Assembly (NCBI GenBank): GCA_003693705.1
Contig: RBZT01000371.1
Span: 1-34,497 of the forward strand
Direction: 5' to 3'
DNA: 34,497 nucleotides
DNA from: Polymyxa betae
Lineage: Eukaryota > Endomyxa > Phytomyxea > Plasmodiophorida > Plasmodiophoridae
Below the pieces are notes generated by a model. The model saw only the letters and a list, made by a program, of their open reading frames with translations, ran no database searches and was not told where the DNA came from. Shown here one piece after another: positions 22,074 to 30,488 of the stretch. Numbering within the stretch: position 1 is the first letter of the stretch; each line of letters starts with the position of its first letter. The position numbers were made by a program, and so were the translations under genes.

Positions 22074-23420
22074 TTAAAGAGTTTTAGGGTAGGATTTGCG
22101 CTTTTTGGAGCTGCAGCATCGATCTTGAAGGGACTTTGTTAAAACAATGGTAGAATCAATAACCCGTAAGAATGACAACTTCACGTAGTTCCATAAAGAT
22201 GATCCATTGGGGTCAGGCTTGTCAGCGTAAAGGTCAAGGCCATTCTTGAGGAACCCATCCAGCTTCTTTCTGCAAGTTGGTCAGTAGGCGAATCCAAATG
22301 AAGCCTTTCTGTCACCTAATACATTCGTTAGCTTCAAGTTCAGCTTGCTTCACCTCTCGAATTGCATCGCGAACAAGCAGGTTAGGCTCGATCGTATGAG
22401 CTTTTCGGAGATCCTTTAGAGCAACAGCGTATTCTTCTCGTCTACCGTACGCCAAACCTCTTCGATACAGGCATTTGACATTGTTTGGCTCAAGTGTAAG
22501 CGCTTTAGTGCCTGTGCCCTTTTAAACTTTGCCTGGTCAAAACCCAGCTACATACAGCTAAAAATTGCTTCGTCCCAGTTTTGCAATCGGATATGGCACG
22601 CCCCAGCGTTGCTTAGGCACAGAAACAGCAGATGCTTGGATTCTTTGAGATCTGCAGGAGGCAGTGGATCCTTTTGCTCGTTTATTGCCCTATAAACATT
22701 TGGTCAGGGTAAGGCAAAACATATCTTTTCAAGTACAACTCTATCGCATCAGTTGCCCGCTTGTAGGTTTTCAAGCTTGTTCGATATTTCTGCTCGCTGT
22801 ATTGCTGGTTTCCAAGTTGATGCTGCTTTTGTGCAAAATCTACTTTCGCATGGTTGGATACAGTCCAGATGTTGATCTCCTGTGTACGCCATTAATCCTG
22901 ACATTGGACTTCTTTAAATTCGCATACATGCTCCCACCGAAGTAAATCTACTTCAAATATCAAAGTATCGTTGATTGCAGACTCTGGAAATTCTGTTGGT
23001 CGGTTTAACTTGTTGAATCCATGGCTAGGCTTGACTTCGATCAGAGCGCTTTCACCAGGTTTCATCGTAGCCAAGGCTATCTCCAGCCCTCGAGCTGTCT
23101 CTGCGCGTCCCAAACAAAACTCCACTTCTTCGACCGTAGATTCAAACAAGACCACATCAGCATTCGACTTTCTCGATATCTTTAAATGCACCGACACACG
23201 ACTCAACGGAGGCGGGCATTCTACTAAATCGCTCTGCATACACCTGCTGAGCAGCATCGCAAAAGCTGTCCTCAAAGCACCTAACCTCAACAATTGTCAA
23301 ACACGTTTTAACGATAGATCCATCCTCGGTAATGCGAATAGATTGGCCGGGTAACCCTCGAGCCGATCCTGGCTTGATGGGTCCATCACATTCGCCTTCA
23401 ACGATGTCTGCTACTGCCAT
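22074..23420 (-). CDS. FKBP-like TPR immunophilin with degenerate active site
   Basis: Exons 23286-23420, 22928-23233, 22737-22879, 22556-22689, 22316-22511 and 22074-22269, with introns of 44-52 bp, give 369 residues. A further 51-bp intron at 22134-22184 is possible and would leave 352. One FKBP domain lies at about residues 25-145 (ITEDGSIVKTCL, GLEIALATMKPGESALI, TLIFEVDLLRWE). A three-motif TPR domain follows (KQHQLGNQQYSEQKY, LSNAGACHIRLQNWDEAI, EPNNVKCLYRRGLAYGRREE). The order matches FKBP4/5/6-type Hsp90 co-chaperones with a single FKBP unit, closest in layout to FKBP6. Several catalytic-pocket positions differ: the usual FDSS is FEST and the GWE Trp is Leu. It is therefore probably a binding rather than a prolyl-isomerase domain. 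Confidence 0.87.
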
Positions 23421-23755
23421 ACTAAAAAGAATGACAAAACAATGTAGATTGGATAAGAGTGGGCTAGGAATACGTTACGACAAGTCACGAACAAAGGGAG
23501 GTGTACTTAGAATTCTGGAAGCGTCATGCCGGAAGGTAACTGACCAACTGGCAGCCAAACCCTAACGCCTAATTATAGCGTCTATACCGAATTTCGCCCA
23601 GGGATTACAGTTTGTCATGCTGATCGATCGATACTTCAACTTGATTGATTACGTATTTTTTTTAAGCGCTCTGTTTCAAAAAATAAAAAAGTTATGGTGG
23701 TTTTCGCATTTGTCGTCAAGAACATCGGGCAATATAAGGTAGTCAAAGCGGAAAT
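23421..23755. promoter_or_regulatory. divergent promoter region, immunophilin / PARN-like
   Basis: 335 bp between divergent starts. It contains the telomere-like box at 23557-23566 and a T-tract near 23655. No gene is seen. Confidence 0.5.
23557..23566 (-). promoter_or_regulatory. telomere-like box GTTAGGGTTT, copy 2
   Basis: AAACCCTAAC on the plus strand, roughly midway between the two divergent start codons. Exact match to the boxes at 3554 and 29635. Confidence 0.35.
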
Positions 23756-25180
23756 ATGACGGCGGAAGTCCAGATGCTGCAGCAACTGCTGCCGACCGCT
23801 GAGTTCATTGCGATCGACCTCGAATTTACTGGCCTGAATCCGTATCAAGACACGATGCCTCGGTATTTTGACACCATCGACCTGCGATACCAGCAAGCCA
23901 AGTATGGATGCAATGCTGTTGTGGATATTGTCTGATACCATTCTGGTTTAGAGATGTTGCTGATGTTTTCACTGTGATTCAGCTGGGGCTCTGCGTTTTC
24001 AATCGGGCTCGTGATGGCATTCTTTCCGCATATCCAATGTCGTTTTTAATTCGACCTTCTAACGGGATATTTTCTTGCCAGACAACTTCAAGTCAGCATT
24101 TTGATAATTCACAAAGCTTTGCTGAAAGTCTGCAGTTCGGTTTCTTGTTGATGATGGACAATTCGATTTTAACGAATTGTTTCGTAATGGTATGCCGTCT
24201 TTCGCTCTCATTAAAAATCCTTCATTATGTATCCAGGGCTTCCCAGTAATACTTCAGGCCGAGAGATTATGAGGCAAATCAGCGAATCGAAAGTGCCTTT
24301 AGTAATGCATAACGGTCTACTGGACCTAATGTTCATTATCAAGACGTTTTTCGAGCCAATCGCAAAAACGCTACTCTCGTTCAAAGAGCAGTGCAGACGA
24401 TTGTTCCCGACCGTTTTCGATTCGAAGCTTGTATGCAGCAAAAGCGAGCATCTTAGAGGGACATTCGGGAGCTTCTGGCTAGAAAAGGTCTTTGAGCATG
24501 TTAACACGGACGATCAGTTCATGGATCTGCCTCCTATTCGGATTGTAAACAGAAACCTGCATCAAAATTAGATTTTCTTAGTTCTTTTTCAGATGACACC
24601 CGGTTTTGAAGAGAAACAGCACCACGATGCAGCATTTGATGCTTATATGACAGGTGTCGTTTTCGCTCGAGCCCGTCATTTCATTCAGTATTCGTCATCG
24701 AAGTCCATTATGCAGACAGAAAACTGGCTTGTTGAAAGTATCGATTGGAGCACTTCTGACATTATGCACTTTGCCAACAGTAAGGTTCTGCTTTAATGAT
24801 CAAATCTTTTACATGAGAATTCACTAGGAATCTGCTTAAATCGCTGCATTCAGCATTTAAATCTCACAAGTGGTGATGTGCCTTCTTTTCGTGGTGTTTT
24901 GAAGGTAAGTTTGTCTCGATGTTCGCTTTTTGAGCGTAACCGTTCGTATTAGGTCGCCATTCAGGAGTCGTTGTCGATCCGTGTTCGAACTTCTCATATA
25001 GTGGATGTTTTAAAGCCCGTAATTCGGCAAGACCGTATGAAATTGTTATGGGACGATGACAAAACTGCATTCGCGATCCTGGGCGCCCAGTTTCATGACC
25101 GCTTACAATGGATAGCTACCACTGTAAACAATGCCACACGAATGGCTGGTTTCACTGTTGAACCGTTTTATGGTATATAA
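23756..25180 (+). CDS. PARN/TOE1-family poly(A)-specific 3' exoribonuclease
   Basis: Seven exons: 23756-23901, 23952-24091, 24136-24189, 24237-24544, 24593-24779, 24828-24904 and 24953-25180. The introns are 44-50 bp and the protein is 379 residues. All DEDDh nuclease positions are visible: Asp and Glu in FIAIDLEFTGL, Asp in LVMHNGLLDLMF, and His/Asp in HHDAAFDAYMTG. Other PARN-like blocks are RYQQAKDVADVFTVIQLGLC, SFLIRPSNG and FLVDDGQFDFNELFRNG. The LLDLMF region is closer to TOE1, and the C-terminus resembles the PARN RRM region. The enzyme trims poly(A) or oligo(A) tails, either in mRNA decay or in maturation of small RNAs. A last alternative exon (splice 25173-25226, stop at 25270) would give a basic C-terminus instead. 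Confidence 0.88.
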
Positions 25181-25677
25181 AATAATATTATCAAGGTGTT
25201 GGGCGTGATCCGGTTCCTATGCTAAGCTTGGGGTCAATGCCCACTGTTGACTTCTCGAAAGAAACCGTAATTCTTCAGATAATGTTAAAATTCCTGAACT
25301 TTCCAGCAGTTTCTGTTTTGTAACCTGCATACCCGTTTGCAAGCGATCCGAGTGCACAAATGAGGCAGCAACCAGATGAGATCAAAAGATGCAAATTGCC
25401 CATACAACAGCGCCACGCCAATATTCAATCATCTAAATGGCCGATCAGCCTAACATTGTGGCTCAATCCTAAGCTGAACAAAGCCAAGATCCACGAAATC
25501 ACACCACGATCCAAAACGATGTTGGTGAACTGCAAATTGAAATGAGTTCTGGGCTTCTGGCAACTGGACTTGCCAATCTCATCCGCATATTTTGTAATTT
25601 AAAGTGCGCATATTTTGTAATTAAAGTGCGCATATTCTCCAAGAGAGCATTTGAAGTCGTGGCTCAGTCTGTCTAAG
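25181..25677. other. intergenic gap with short tandem repeat
   Basis: About 500 bp between two plus-strand genes. A 61-codon ATG frame at 25360-25545 has no recognisable features. The right end holds the tandem repeat at 25584-25636, just ahead of the next start codon. Confidence 0.5.
25584..25636. repeat. 22-23-bp tandem repeat, about 2.4 copies
   Basis: Units begin CGCATATTTTGTAATT and end AAAGTG at 25584-25606 and 25607-25628, followed by a partial unit CGCATATT. The second unit has one T fewer. It ends about 40 bp before the start codon of the next gene, so it is probably within its promoter or leader. Confidence 0.8.
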
Positions 25678-26010
25678 ATGAGTTTGGTGTCTCGTATTAT
25701 CAATTATCTCGCCCAGGAGCTCATTGTCAACAATCTGGGTAAGCAAATCTCTGTCGTCCGTGTTTCTTTCGATGATAGTACTTCAGCTAACAGTCGAGCG
25801 TTCCAACGAGGAGCATTGCGCATGCATGAAGTGGTTACGGAATCGAAACAGAAGGCGAATCAACTTCTGCAAGAGGCACAGAAAAGACTTGAACAGAGTG
25901 AGGCTGGAGCCCGTCAAAATCAGGCTTTAACTTTCTTCAATACGCTCAAGAGAAGCATGATGGAGGACATCGAAGCCATTAAACGCCAAGCCAATCAGAG
26001 ATCTCGTTAA
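25678..26010 (+). CDS. small helical protein of unknown function
   Basis: Exons 25678-25738 and 25787-26010 flank a 48-bp intron (GTAAGC...TTCAG). The intron length is a multiple of three, so the frame stays open if unspliced. Splicing yields 94 residues with the run NYLAQELIVNNLANSRAFQR near the N-terminus, then a predominantly helical, Gln/Arg/Lys-rich tail. I vaguely recognise short plant and protist proteins of similar pattern but cannot name a function. The amphipathic N-terminus could fit a mitochondrial or membrane-associated protein; that is inference. The ATG is the only one upstream of the conserved-looking block. Confidence 0.7.
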   Translation: MSLVSRIINYLAQELIVNNLGKQISVVRVSFDDSTSANSRAFQRGALRMHEVVTESKQKANQLLQEAQKRLEQSEAGARQNQALTFFNTLKRSMMEDIEAIKRQANQRSR

Positions 26011-26213
26011 ATTTGTATTGTTCAGATGTCCTATAGAGTTCAGTACATATTGCTATAGTTTTTAGTAGATTTCTCTTTCAATTATAGAACTCTATTCTAA
26101 ACGCAGCTCGCCTGTCAGCTTTTCTTGCTGGTGATGATAAACCAATGCAACCATTCTCATGCAACTTTCGTATTTCACTGTACGTATATTAAGAGTTTTA
26201 TTAACTATACCGT

Positions 26214-26981
26214 TTAATGGCAGATGCCAGCTCCTTTAGCTGTTGGTAACTGGATGTGAATTTCAGGACCAGACGCGGTTGTTATTCTTGGATCTGGCAC
26301 ACGTGCATGCACGACCGGCTGATAACGGTGATTCTTTTTCAGGAACGGCTCAAAAGTCTTGATCGCTGGCCTTTTCAAAAAGAACCCATTCATGTAATTA
26401 GGGCGGGCCGGTACGCTCTGCTTGTGTTTTTGCCCCTGGAGCTCTTCCTGTGTCGCCCCTGTTGGTTATCAGATATGGTTTGGGAACGTATTATGTAAGC
26501 AACCTGGTACAGATCCGGTGGATCTGCTACGAACATGTCTGGGAATGCTAAGCCGATCCCAGATTTTCCCACGCTTCCTGATATCGTCGTCATTGTCAGT
26601 ATCTTCGCCAAGCGATTGTCGCGACTGACGATTATATGCCGATCCTAATGTTTTCCTGCTAATCTGGTGCGTTTGACTCCCATATGCATCAAAAACCTGA
26701 TGCTAATTAGCTCCTTTGTTATCGGCTATCAAATTGCCCACCTCTGATAGAGATTTACTCGTGCTAGATGACTTCGCCGATTGAACCCGACATAATTTCG
26801 ACTGCACTTCATCATCAATGCCAATTTTCTCATTCGATTGCTGCTGTTTCTTTCGATTCTTCTTTTTGCTATTACGTCCGTTGTTAGATTGTCTTCGCAA
26901 TCCTTCGATTGCTCGGTCGTTGTAGATTGCAACTGCGGGCAGAAATGAACTATTATGCCATCGAAAGCTGCTCACACCCAT
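26214..26981 (-). CDS. basic low-complexity orphan protein
   Basis: Exons 26742-26981, 26504-26696 and 26214-26458, with two 45-bp introns, give 225 residues. The frames on either side of each intron are open only when spliced, and phases match. The protein is rich in Lys, Arg, Gln and Ser. It has a strongly basic run (RNSKKKNRKKQQQ, ~residues 40-52), a Ser/Arg-rich middle and a C-terminal block (NGFFLKRPAIKTFEPFLKK). I recognise no domain. The basic runs suggest a nuclear or RNA/DNA-associated protein. The coding frame may start further upstream: an acceptor-like AG at ~27024 would add about 15 residues. An AATAAA lies about 15 bp past the stop codon. It lies just downstream of SPT4 in the same direction. 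Confidence 0.6.
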
Positions 26982-27093
26982 GAATTGTGAGTTCCGTTGT
27001 AGCTGCAGCAATTCACCTCGACTCTAATAAATCTGATTTAATAAGTATGGTACGATCGGTACATTTCAGTAATATTTAGGTAGTATAAAATAA

Positions 27094-27496
27094 TTATTCA
27101 TAACCGTCTTCGTCGTCAGCTGGAGCAGCTCCGCTGAGATTAATGGCATAACATCCTCGAACAAGCGAATCTGAGAGAGCTGTTCAATAGAAGCAAGTAA
27201 CCATAGAAGGCATTACACACCAATCTGTTGATATCTTGCAACCCAGCTATCTTTGGGGTTAATTAAGGCAATCATTCTACATTTTCGCATTAAGAATGAA
27301 GCAAAGAGCGAAAAAATGCAACAAACCCGTCGAAAGATGGCGTTGTGTATCTGGTTATCCTATCGATATCACCATCCAGTCCTAGATCAGGGCAGTTCTC
27401 ACAACCGTGTTCTCTGAATTCGCTCAGGTTCTTGATTAGCCTGCATTGCAAGCAAGCACGCAGGTTCCTCATGCTAGTCGGAGCCGGTGCAGCCAT
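27094..27496 (-). CDS. SPT4: transcription elongation factor Spt4
   Basis: Exons 27327-27496, 27221-27276 and 27094-27179, with introns of 50 and 41 bp, give 103 residues, normal for Spt4. The N-terminal C4 zinc finger reads RACLQCRLIK ... CENCPDL. It is followed by YTTPSFDGMIALINPKDSWVAR, the Spt4 core, and GCYAINLSG near the end. Spt4 pairs with Spt5 (not in this window) as DSIF, which promotes RNA polymerase II processivity. The C-terminus is shorter and more acidic (ADDEDGYE) than in animals. The 41-bp second intron is among the shortest here. It is divergent from RPT6 across about 450 bp. Confidence 0.95.
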
Positions 27497-27949
27497 CTTA
27501 TCTCGTCAAATCTATGGCGTCTTCCGTCCTGGCAATTGATCAAGTTATGCGCTCGCAATTCCCGTCGAATCTCATTCACCGCTGAACGAGCCCGGACGAT
27601 TTGAAGTCTCTGAACCTACGACTACTGTACCTAAATGCCAATAAAGAGGCGTAGTTGGGAATGTTTTAAACTTTCTGTCATAAGCGAATCGCAAAAGGAT
27701 TTTCTCGTCAATCATATCTCTGTGTGTCTTAAAATCAGCAACTCTCACATTGTGAAATGGGACCAGCTCTAATCTTATATATTCTATTTGTGAATTTGTA
27801 GCTATGCCCCTAGGTGAGTGAACATTCACAAATTCCAATTTTGTTTCGAGTGCAAACTGCAAACAAAAAGGTGGCGCAGCCCTCCACTAAGGTATCGTTC
27901 GTTGTTTTCTTAAATCTTGAGCATTCGACTTATTGCAGGGTTGCTGAGT
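27497..27949. promoter_or_regulatory. divergent promoter region, SPT4 / RPT6, with an unresolved open frame
   Basis: The region includes the RPT6 leader intron at 27892-27938. A 96-codon minus-strand open frame at 27572-27862 has no good ATG at its start and no domain I recognise. Its composition looks protein-like (HNVRVADFKTHRDMIDEK), so a short spliced gene cannot be excluded. Confidence 0.35.
27892..27938 (+). other. RPT6: probable 5' UTR intron of RPT6
   Basis: AAG|GTATCG donor and TATTGCAG acceptor, 47 bp apart, 11 bp ahead of the RPT6 ATG. The size matches the coding introns. No upstream ATG in frame is seen, so the exon before it is likely untranslated. Confidence 0.5.
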
Positions 27950-29128
27950 ATGGGACGTGATGGAATGCGATCCTACTTCCAGACGAAGATCGACGAGCTC
28001 GATCTGGTTGTCCAGGCCAGAAGTATGAACCTTCTTAGGCTCGAGGCCCAGCGCAACGATCTTAACGCCCGCGTTCGGCGGCTTCGTGACGAGCTCCAGC
28101 TCCTTCACGAACCGGCATCGTACGTTGGCGAAGTTGTCAAAGTCATGGGTAAAAACAAGATTCTGGTCAAAGTGCATCCAGAAGGAAAATACGTTGTTGA
28201 CCTTGACAAGTCTCTACAAACCAGTGATATCAAAGAAAACGCTCGGGTCGCTCTTCGAAATGACAGTTATACTCTTCACAAGGTCCTCCCGACAAAAGTC
28301 GACCCATTAGTTAGTTTAATGAGAGTGGAGAAAGTTCCTGACGCTACTTACGATATGGTCGGAGGTCTCGATAAGCAGATTAAAGAAATCAAAGAAGTTA
28401 TCGAGCTGCCGATCAAACATCCTGAGTTATTTGAAAGTCTTGGAATTGCTCAGCCTAAAGGTGTTCTGCTATATGGCCCTCCTGGAACAGGAAAGACGCT
28501 TCTGGCCCGAGCTGTCGCTCATCACACCGATTGCTGTTTCATTCGTGTTTCCGGTTCTGAGCTTGTCCAGAAATATATCGGAGAAGGGTCACGAATGGTT
28601 CGCGAATTATTCGTTATGGCACGGCAGCATGCTCCATCGATTATATTTATGGATGAAATCGACTCCATTGGTGGAACCCGAATTGATTCTACACGAGGTG
28701 GCGACTCGGAAGTTCAGCGAACAATGCTTGAACTACTGAACCAGCTGGACGGTTTTGAACCCACTCAGAGCATTAAAATTCTAATGGCCACGAATCGAAT
28801 TGATATCTTGGATCCGGCGCTCCTTCGTCCAGGCCGTATCGACCGTAAGATAGAATTCCCTAATCCTGGAGAAGACGCGCGATTACATATTCTGAAGATC
28901 CACTCCAGAAAGATGAACCTGATGCGAGGCATCGATTTAAAGAAGGTCGCTGCACATATGGGTGGTGCTTCTGGTGCTGAATCTAAGGCCGTCTGTACTG
29001 AAGCTGGTATGTTCGCTCTTCGAGAGCGGCGCATTCACGTGACGCAGGAGGATTTCGAGATGGCAGTTGCTAAAATTATGCAAAAAGACACCGACAAAGA
29101 AACTTCGCTCCAGATGCTCTGGAAATAA
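27950..29128 (+). CDS. RPT6: 26S proteasome regulatory ATPase Rpt6
   Basis: 392 residues in one coding exon from the chosen ATG. An N-terminal coiled coil (ERL-type, residues ~10-50) is followed by the OB domain ([25 protein letters not shown]) and an AAA+ module. That module has Walker A GPPGTGKT, Walker [10 protein letters not shown], and arginine-finger/sensor region [10 protein letters not shown]. The C-terminus ends in LWK as in other Rpt6 proteins. Rpt6 is one of six ATPases in the base ring that unfold ubiquitylated substrates into the 20S core. The wording of several blocks ([34 protein letters not shown]) is closer to fungal than animal forms. The N-terminus is about 15 residues shorter than in humans. 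The stop codon overlaps an AATAAA. Confidence 0.98.
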   Translation: MGRDGMRSYFQTKIDELDLVVQARSMNLLRLEAQRNDLNARVRRLRDELQLLHEPASYVGEVVKVMGKNKILVKVHPEGKYVVDLDKSLQTSDIKENARVALRNDSYTLHKVLPTKVDPLVSLMRVEKVPDATYDMVGGLDKQIKEIKEVIELPIKHPELFESLGIAQPKGVLLYGPPGTGKTLLARAVAHHTDCCFIRVSGSELVQKYIGEGSRMVRELFVMARQHAPSIIFMDEIDSIGGTRIDSTRGGDSEVQRTMLELLNQLDGFEPTQSIKILMATNRIDILDPALLRPGRIDRKIEFPNPGEDARLHILKIHSRKMNLMRGIDLKKVAAHMGGASGAESKAVCTEAGMFALRERRIHVTQEDFEMAVAKIMQKDTDKETSLQMLWK

Positions 29129-29129
29129 A
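29124..29129 (+). terminator. RPT6: AATAAA overlapping stop codon (RPT6)
   Basis: The TAA stop of RPT6 lies inside AATAAA. Confidence 0.5.
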
Positions 29130-29130
29130 C

Positions 29131-29349
29131 TCAACAATTTCCGACTTTAGTTGTAAAATCTGCTTCGTCAATGTTGAAGCAATTGAACTCGATCGGACCG
29201 ATTCCTATAAGAAACGTAAATGTCTGCTGTGACTTATAGAGACAAAACTGTAAGGTGTAACTGCTGATAGGAACATCCCCCATAGTACCGACCACGTGAA
29301 TGTTTCCGACCCGAGCAAACACACGACCTGATATTTTGACTAAAACCAC
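29131..29349 (-). CDS. possible small unknown protein
   Basis: A minus-strand frame of ~70 codons abuts the RPT6 stop on the opposite strand. A possible internal ATG gives a start at MGDVPISSYTLQFCLYKSQ; the region upstream (VKISGRVFARVGNIHVVG) looks strand-rich, as in a small beta-barrel. No confident start codon or splice was found and I recognise no family. It may be chance antisense to the RPT6 3' UTR. Confidence 0.25.
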   Translation of the reverse strand: MVLVKISGRVFARVGNIHVVGTMGDVPISSYTLQFCLYKSQQTFTFLIGIGPIEFNCFNIDEADFTTKVGNC

Positions 29350-29383
29350 TGGAATTTACTCATTTGTTAAATACTGCTGGATC

Positions 29384-29974
29384 TTATGGATAGTCCGGTG
29401 TGATATGTGATTGGGACATTCGCATCAGTAAGTAGATGCCTGTTGATTCGTCCCGATGGGGTTTGAACGCAGTTGGGGCGATCACCCGCTGTGGCTCAGG
29501 TTCCTGACTCTGCCGCTTGCGCTTCATTCGGGACCATTTGATTTTAAGCCCATCGCAAGTCCGAGATTTTAATTGTTCGCTGAAACTTTCATCGCTCAGA
29601 ATCGCCTTCCAATTCGTCCCGTACTTGGCCTTTAGTTAGGGTTTATAATCGATTACTCTCTATGCATTATTTGTTACCATTCCCGACATTAAAGCTGCTT
29701 TTTCTGTTGAATCCCAATGTTTCCGGGAATGACTGTTTGCCCTTAAAGTCGTTTTCTCATTGTCCCGGGAATTTGCCCCTTCTGCATTGCCACTACATGT
29801 TTTCACTCGCTTGGCATACTGCCTAAACGAAAATTGGCCATAACAAAAATCTTTAAAACGGGCCAGCTACCTAATTCCATTATAGATTTGGGCCGCTTCG
29901 GCCGTTTTAACTAGGTCTGGCTCTTCATTTGATAATTCGTTTTGTGGATTTTTTATCGCTCCTTCCTGGTCCAT
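29384..29974 (-). CDS. TRF-type Myb (telobox-like) protein
   Basis: Three short exons, 29871-29974, 29678-29822 and 29384-29629, are joined by two 48-bp introns and give 164 residues. The exon boundaries agree in phase, and each exon is too short to stand out alone. Residues ~75-130 form a single Myb/SANT repeat: HWDSTEKAALMSGMAKYG, NWKAILSDESF, then RTCDGLKIKWSRMKRKR. The last helix matches the spacing of the TRF/telobox consensus (LKDKWR plus basic residues), as in TRF1/TRF2, Taz1 and Tbf1. A short acidic N-terminus and a 40-residue tail flank it. No TRFH dimerisation domain is present, so it is most like single-Myb telobox factors. Likely nuclear DNA binding; binding to TTAGGG-like DNA is inference. 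Intron 2 itself carries a GTTAGGGTTT box. Confidence 0.8.
29635..29644 (+). promoter_or_regulatory. telomere-like box GTTAGGGTTT, copy 3
   Basis: Lies inside the second intron of the TRF-like Myb gene. On the coding strand its CTAAC probably doubles as the branch-site sequence, so this copy may be there for splicing alone. Confidence 0.35.
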
Positions 29975-30488
29975 ATATTGTCGTTTATAAAGGTGTAATG
30001 CAGTCACTGCAGTGCGTCAGCGACTAGAAGCCAGCACAGAATTTCCAATCTATATTAAAGCTAGAACAGGAAACATACGATCCGTCTGAGTTATGGCCAG
30101 TCTAATATCATAGACCCTGGTTCCGATCTGTAGTGTTAGCTGCCACACGTAAACTTGGCTCTGACAATCGCCGAACCAATAATTGTTCTCATGATCAAAA
30201 CGGAGGTCCATTGCTCTCTCTCCTTTTCATTTGTAAGAACTACTCAGTTAGGATTATCTTCACCTTGCAGGATAATTCGAGCCGTGAGTGCGAATGTTTA
30301 TTGTATCCTTTGGGTCTGCACCTTGCGAATCTAAGCCATATAACAACTTTAATATTGTCAATTTACGATCTCAAAGCAACGTTCAAGTTCTTTCAAACTC
30401 AGCCGCGACGTTTCACATCGCAAATAGTCTCCAGGACACTATTTGCAATGCTAAGGAGTTTAATCAAACTTAACTGCCCCAGAAGATC
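29975..30488. other. interval upstream of the Myb gene with a possible WD-like exon pair
   Basis: No full gene could be built. On the minus strand 30264-30346 and 30116-30217 can be joined over a 46-bp intron. That gives HSRLELSCKRAMDLRFDHEN followed by a WD-like strand YVWQLTLQIGTR. The start, end and neighbours of this fragment are unresolved. The rest probably holds the Myb promoter. Confidence 0.25.

Noticed and set aside
26256-26498. Plus-strand frame with a hydrophobic stretch, which I first tried to build into a membrane protein.
   Set aside because: No set of normal-size introns worked, and the minus strand gives a phase-consistent three-exon gene over the same bases.
8716-29128. Operon-like gene clustering.
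   Set aside because: Genes alternate in strand and keep their own 5' and 3' signals. I looked for spliced-leader-like acceptors ahead of downstream genes and found no consistent pattern.
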